7,744 nt of DNA from Pseudomonadota bacterium (lineage in GTDB: Bacteria > Pseudomonadota > Alphaproteobacteria > Rhizobiales > Devosiaceae): contig JAEZBF010000036.1 in NCBI GenBank assembly GCA_023427545.1, positions 1-7,744 on the forward strand, read 5' to 3'. Every line of letters starts with the position of its first letter. The stretch's first letter is position 1. The position numbers were made by a program, and so were the translations under genes. Positions 5,334 to 7,744 of this stretch are shown here, piece after piece. Under the pieces are notes generated by a model, which was not told the origin of the DNA, did not search any database, and saw only the letters and a list, made by a program, of their open reading frames with translations.

Positions 5334-6484
5334 CCAGCAGCGGCGCTTCGAGGGGTCGGTTCTGACGTGGCGGGAGATCGCGACAACGTGGCTCGGCGCT
5401 TCGCCACTCCGTCTCCACCGATCGACTCAAGGAGCCTGGGATGCTCCGGCACCTTGGTTTTCAGGTTCTCGAAGTAGCTGTCGATGTATGCATCGTAGTC
5501 GACGATGCCCTTCTTGTACGACGTCGCCAGCACGTCATAGAACATCAGCACGTCGGCGCGGGCGAGGGTGGGTGTGGTGCCTGTAGGCCTTGGTCCATAG
5601 ATCAGCCAGGCCTTGGTCTCGTATTTCTTGATCTCGGAGGCAGAGCGCCCCGCGAGCAGGTCCGGATCATGCAGCGGCATTGCGAACGGAACGTCGATCG
5701 CGAATACCCACTCCGACTGATCGATGCGACGTCCGATCAGCGGCAATTTGGATCGGACGCGCTGCCACACGGTCGGCGACAGGATCTTTGAGATGTAGCC
5801 TTGGAATATGCGGAGCTTGCCCGCCGCATCACGACCGCGCCGCGCGTCGACTTCCGCAATGACATGGCGCCACGGCGCCTTGATCTGCTCGCAGGTCGAG
5901 CTCAGCGCTCGCAGGAGATATTCAGATACGTGGTCGTCGTAGTCGTGCTCCCTCAGCTCTCGAAACAGCGCTAGAGCACTATCGCGTTCCCGCTCGCGCT
6001 CATTGCGTTCCTCCAACGACAGGTCGGAGGACGTCGGCGGCCATTTCAGGACCGTGCTGTCGCTGATCGTCCGCAGGTTGACGAGGTACCAGAGGAAAAT
6101 GGTCCGTTCGGGGATGTAGTATTCCGCCGAGAGGTAGCCCTGAATTCTACCCTCGCTCTCGTAGTAGAGAACGATCTGCGCGACGTCGCTTTGGGGCTTC
6201 CCGTTGACGTAGTTCGAAGCGCTGATGCAATCCGCCAGCACGCCGCTCGGATCGCGCTCTTCCGGCGGGAACACCCGCTGGAGCTCTTCGATGGTGTGCA
6301 GCTTCTCATCCGTCGGACTCCGGATCTGGAACACCTTCTTGCTGAGCCAGCGAGACGCGACCCTTCGCGAGCTTGCCAGAAGGTAGCCGAAGATCGCAAC
6401 GAGTGTCGCGCCGACAAGTGCGACGAAGACCTGGCCGATCGTCGTATCGGGACGCACGAGGCTATCCCACATATACTGCAACAT
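5330..6484 (-). CDS. Unrecognised single-pass membrane protein, possible GNAT-like domain
   Basis: I do not recognise this gene by name. From the ATG at 6484-6482 it gives 384 residues. One hydrophobic helix (about 16-37) is followed by R40, R41, R45, K49 and K50, so the positive-inside rule puts the large C-terminal part in the cytoplasm. Residues 66-230 look faintly like an acetyltransferase (GNAT) fold: FPPEERDP (72-79) after a helix, strands IVLYYESEGRIQGYLSAEYY (104-123), FLWYLVN (130-136), a helix ending HVIAEVD (207-213), then KLRIFQGY (223-230). The usual R/QxxGxG acetyl-CoA loop is not visible; a charged insert with EERNERERERD (158-168) sits there. The C-terminal 40 residues are Ser/Pro/Ala-rich and probably disordered. 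Start choice is uncertain: the frame is open to 6655, M5 is an alternative, and none has a good ribosome site. Base composition looks less GC-rich than the flanking genes, hinting at transfer. Its stop overlaps that of potI. Confidence 0.75.
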   Translation of the reverse strand: MLQYMWDSLVRPDTTIGQVFVALVGATLVAIFGYLLASSRRVASRWLSKKVFQIRSPTDEKLHTIEELQRVFPPEERDPSGVLADCISASNYVNGKPQSDVAQIVLYYESEGRIQGYLSAEYYIPERTIFLWYLVNLRTISDSTVLKWPPTSSDLSLEERNERERERDSALALFRELREHDYDDHVSEYLLRALSSTCEQIKAPWRHVIAEVDARRGRDAAGKLRIFQGYISKILSPTVWQRVRSKLPLIGRRIDQSEWVFAIDVPFAMPLHDPDLLAGRSASEIKKYETKAWLIYGPRPTGTTPTLARADVLMFYDVLATSYKKGIVDYDAYIDSYFENLKTKVPEHPRLLESIGGDGVAKRRATLSRSPATSEPTPRSAAAG

Positions 6485-6613
6485 CTTTGGGGGCCCGGTG
6501 CCGGTGTCGCGTTGGCGACCATCCCGGGTCTGGAGACAACTTGCAATCCGCCGAAATAATGCTGGGCGGCCACTCGCCCAGATCGCGTAACTCTTCCGGC
6601 TTAAGCTGGTAAC

Positions 6614-6649
6614 ATCACGCTTGGCGTGATCGGTGCTGGGCGCCAGCAC
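6614..6649. promoter_or_regulatory. Two adjacent 17-bp palindromes (candidate tandem operators)
   Basis: ATCACGC-TTG-GCGTGAT (6614-6630) and GTGCTGG-GCG-CCAGCAC (6633-6649) are both perfect 7-bp inverted repeats around a three-base centre, separated by two bases. Sizes and spacing are identical but the half-site sequences differ. They could bind two dimeric regulators, or form two RNA hairpins. No U-run follows on either strand, so terminator function is unlikely. Confidence 0.5.
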
Positions 6650-6657
6650 TAGCATTG

Positions 6658-6712
6658 CAGCGGCCCACTTTTACCGCAACTACGCTCCGCTATGGCGCCG
6701 CTCCGGCCGCTG
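6658..6712. repeat. 8-bp inverted repeat with 39-base spacer
   Basis: CAGCGGCC (6658-6665) is complementary to GGCCGCTG (6705-6712). It lies between the tandem palindromes and the ribosome site of the small membrane gene. In RNA it would be a long-loop stem in that gene's leader. GC-rich DNA gives such matches by chance fairly often, so support is modest. Confidence 0.3.
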
Positions 6713-6737
6713 ATCTATTAGTCCCGCCGAGCACGAT

Positions 6738-6744
6738 GGAGGGG
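6738..6744 (+). promoter_or_regulatory. Ribosome binding site of small membrane gene
   Basis: GGAGGGG ends two bases before the ATG at 6747, its AGG core being about four bases away. Strong complementarity to 16S rRNA supports that the 84-residue frame is truly translated and fixes its start. Confidence 0.8.
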
Positions 6745-6746
6745 AA

Positions 6747-7001
6747 ATGGCGAGCAACGGCCTCGAGTGGTTTCGCCCGATGTGGCGACGCGTCGCCGTC
6801 ACCGGCGTCTGCGTCGTCTGGTCCGTCTGGGAGTGGCTTTACAACCACGACCAGTTCTGGGGCATCCTGACACTGATCATGGTCGCCTGGTCCATCTGGA
6901 CCTTCTTCATCACCTACGACAAGAACGCCGGCCCGGCTCCCGACAAAGCTCCGCCGGGCTCGAACCCGCCGGCCCCTCCTGCCCCGCCAACGCAGCCCTG
7001 A
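6747..7001 (+). CDS. Small tryptophan-rich two-helix membrane protein, unknown function
   Basis: 84 residues, of unknown function. Two hydrophobic helices are predicted, at about 16-32 (VAVTGVCVVWSVWEWLY) and 37-56, joined by a short NHDQ turn. R10, R14 and R15 precede the first helix and D58/K59 follow the second, giving a hairpin with both ends in the cytoplasm. Eight tryptophans occur in the first 51 residues (W8, 13, 25, 28, 30, 38, 48, 51). The tail from 61 to 84 is Pro/Ala-rich and probably unstructured. A strong GGAGGGG site supports translation. purU begins five bases after the stop with no ribosome site of its own visible, so the two are likely co-transcribed and purU translation may depend on this gene. 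No signal cleavage site is evident. Functional link to PurU is unknown. Confidence 0.8.
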   Translation: MASNGLEWFRPMWRRVAVTGVCVVWSVWEWLYNHDQFWGILTLIMVAWSIWTFFITYDKNAGPAPDKAPPGSNPPAPPAPPTQP

Positions 7002-7006
7002 TCATC

Positions 7007-7744
7007 GTGCCCAGCTACGTCTTTACCCTCTCCTGCGCCGATCGGCCCGGGATCGTCGCCGCGGTCACTACCGAGCTTGCCGCGCTCGAGTGCAACATCG
7101 CCGAGTCCAACCAATTCTGGGACCGCGAGACCGGACAGTTCTTCATGCGCCTCGCGTTCACTGCGCCCGAAGAGGTGCAACGCTCCCAGCTCGAGGTGGC
7201 GCTGCACTCGGTCATCCAGCGCTTTGGAATGCGCACCGAGCTGGTCGATCAGTCGCGCCGCAAGAAGGTGCTGGTGATGGTTTCGAAGTTCGACCACACC
7301 CTTCTGCACCTCCTCTACCAGATCCGCGTCGGCTGGCTCGAGGCGGACGTCGCCGCGATTGTCTCGAACCACGAGGATTCCCGGCGCACCGCCGAGTACG
7401 AGGGCATCCCCTATCACTACGTGCCCGTGATCGACGGCAACAAGGCCGCCGTCGAGGACCAGGTGTTGCAGCTGGTGACCCAAACAGGGGCCGACCTCGT
7501 CGTGTTGGCGCGCTACATGCAGATCCTCTCGGACCGCTTCGCGACCCGCCTCTACGGGCGGATCATCAACATCCACCCCTCTTTCCTGCCCAGCTTCCAG
7601 GGCGCCAAGCCTTATCACCAGGCGCACGCGCGCGGCGTCAAGCTGATCGGCGCCACCGCCCACTACGTCACGCCCGACCTCGACGAGGGCCCGATCATCG
7701 AGCAGGAAACCGCCCGGGTCACCCACGCGATGAGTCCTGACGAT
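7007..7744 (+). CDS. purU: Formyltetrahydrofolate deformylase, 3' end off window
   Basis: Hydrolyses 10-formyltetrahydrofolate to formate and tetrahydrofolate in the cytoplasm, supplying formate for PurT-type purine synthesis and balancing one-carbon pools. 246 codons are visible; the family is about 280-290 residues, so about 40 C-terminal residues are missing. An N-terminal ACT regulatory domain spans about 1-80 (LSCADRPGIVAAV; TGQFFMRLAF). The formyltransferase-fold catalytic domain follows, from KKVLVMVSKFDHTLLHLLY (86-104) through LVVLARYMQILS to the active-site block: N188 and H190 in INIHPSFLPSF, then D226 in DLDEGPIIEQ, the Asn-His-Asp triad of 10-formyl-THF enzymes. The start is GTG at 7007: it yields the typical MxSYxxTLSC opening, and no ATG lies upstream near enough in frame. 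There is no clear ribosome site, consistent with coupling to the small gene five bases upstream. Confidence 0.95.
   Translation, partial: MPSYVFTLSCADRPGIVAAVTTELAALECNIAESNQFWDRETGQFFMRLAFTAPEEVQRSQLEVALHSVIQRFGMRTELVDQSRRKKVLVMVSKFDHTLLHLLYQIRVGWLEADVAAIVSNHEDSRRTAEYEGIPYHYVPVIDGNKAAVEDQVLQLVTQTGADLVVLARYMQILSDRFATRLYGRIINIHPSFLPSFQGAKPYHQAHARGVKLIGATAHYVTPDLDEGPIIEQETARVTHAMSPDD

Larger units (their letters stand above)
6485..6746. promoter_or_regulatory. Divergent intergenic region with multiple palindromes
   Basis: A 262-base gap between the divergent unknown membrane gene and the small membrane gene. It holds two abutting 17-bp palindromes (6614-6630 and 6633-6649) and an 8-bp inverted repeat with a 39-base spacer (6658-6665 and 6705-6712). 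The minus-strand frame stays open through much of it, but the predicted peptide (many Arg, Ser, Thr) does not look like a conserved N-terminus. No convincing -35/-10 pair was found on either strand; CATTAT-like elements occur without a good -35. Confidence 0.5.

Noticed and set aside
6485..6655. N-terminal extension of the unknown minus-strand gene to the ATG at 6655
   Set aside because: The added 57 residues look like translated intergenic DNA and would place the tandem palindromes inside coding sequence; not fully excluded because no start has a good ribosome site.
6600..6720. tRNA or structured RNA gene suggested by successive hairpins
   Set aside because: The stems do not form a cloverleaf, and no T-loop GTTCRA-type motif or acceptor pairing was found.
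6914..7726. Minus-strand open frame of 270 codons
   Set aside because: Shadow of purU and the tail of the small membrane gene; no family motif.

Overview
The window is GC-rich and densely coded, with mostly G- or C-ending codons. Gene content (a PotFGHI-type importer, PurU, PsuG) and a GC-rich palindromic intergenic repeat suggest an alphaproteobacterium, perhaps Sphingomonadales or a relative. That placement is inference; no rRNA or marker gene is present.

Layout. (1) Positions 1-823, minus strand: psuG, pseudouridine-5'-phosphate glycosidase, cut at its 3' end by the window edge. (2) 824-1152: divergent regulatory gap with a candidate psuG promoter and a 9-bp inverted repeat in the potF leader. 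(3) 1153-5333, plus strand: a complete four-gene polyamine ABC importer operon. It encodes the periplasmic binding protein (potF), ATPase (potG) and two permeases (potH, potI). A strong hairpin lies between potF and potG. About 140 bp of palindrome-rich DNA lies between potG and potH, and potH and potI overlap by ATGA. (4) 5330-6484, minus strand: an unrecognised single-pass membrane protein with a possible acetyltransferase-like soluble part, convergent with potI and sharing the palindrome CTAG for both stop codons. (5) 6485-6746: divergent gap with two adjacent 17-bp palindromes and a third, longer inverted repeat. (6) 6747-7001, plus: a small tryptophan-rich two-helix membrane protein. (7) 7007-7744, plus: purU, formyltetrahydrofolate deformylase, cut by the window end.

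How it works together. PotF captures a polyamine in the periplasm, PotH/PotI form the membrane channel and PotG drives import with ATP. PsuG (pseudouridine breakdown) and PurU (formate release from 10-formyl-THF for purine synthesis and one-carbon balance) are metabolic neighbours with no visible mechanistic link to transport.

The most unusual points are three. First, the 140 bp between potG and potH is bounded by two ATGA tetranucleotides; removing it would restore a standard ATGA stop/start overlap. The inserted DNA carries an uninterrupted 47-codon frame that overlaps potG and potH by ATGA at both ends. Second, the PotF binding pocket mixes putrescine-type and spermidine-type residues. Third, tandem palindromes separate the unknown membrane gene from the small-protein/purU pair. 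I saw no CRISPR array, tRNA, rRNA, transposase or phage gene.
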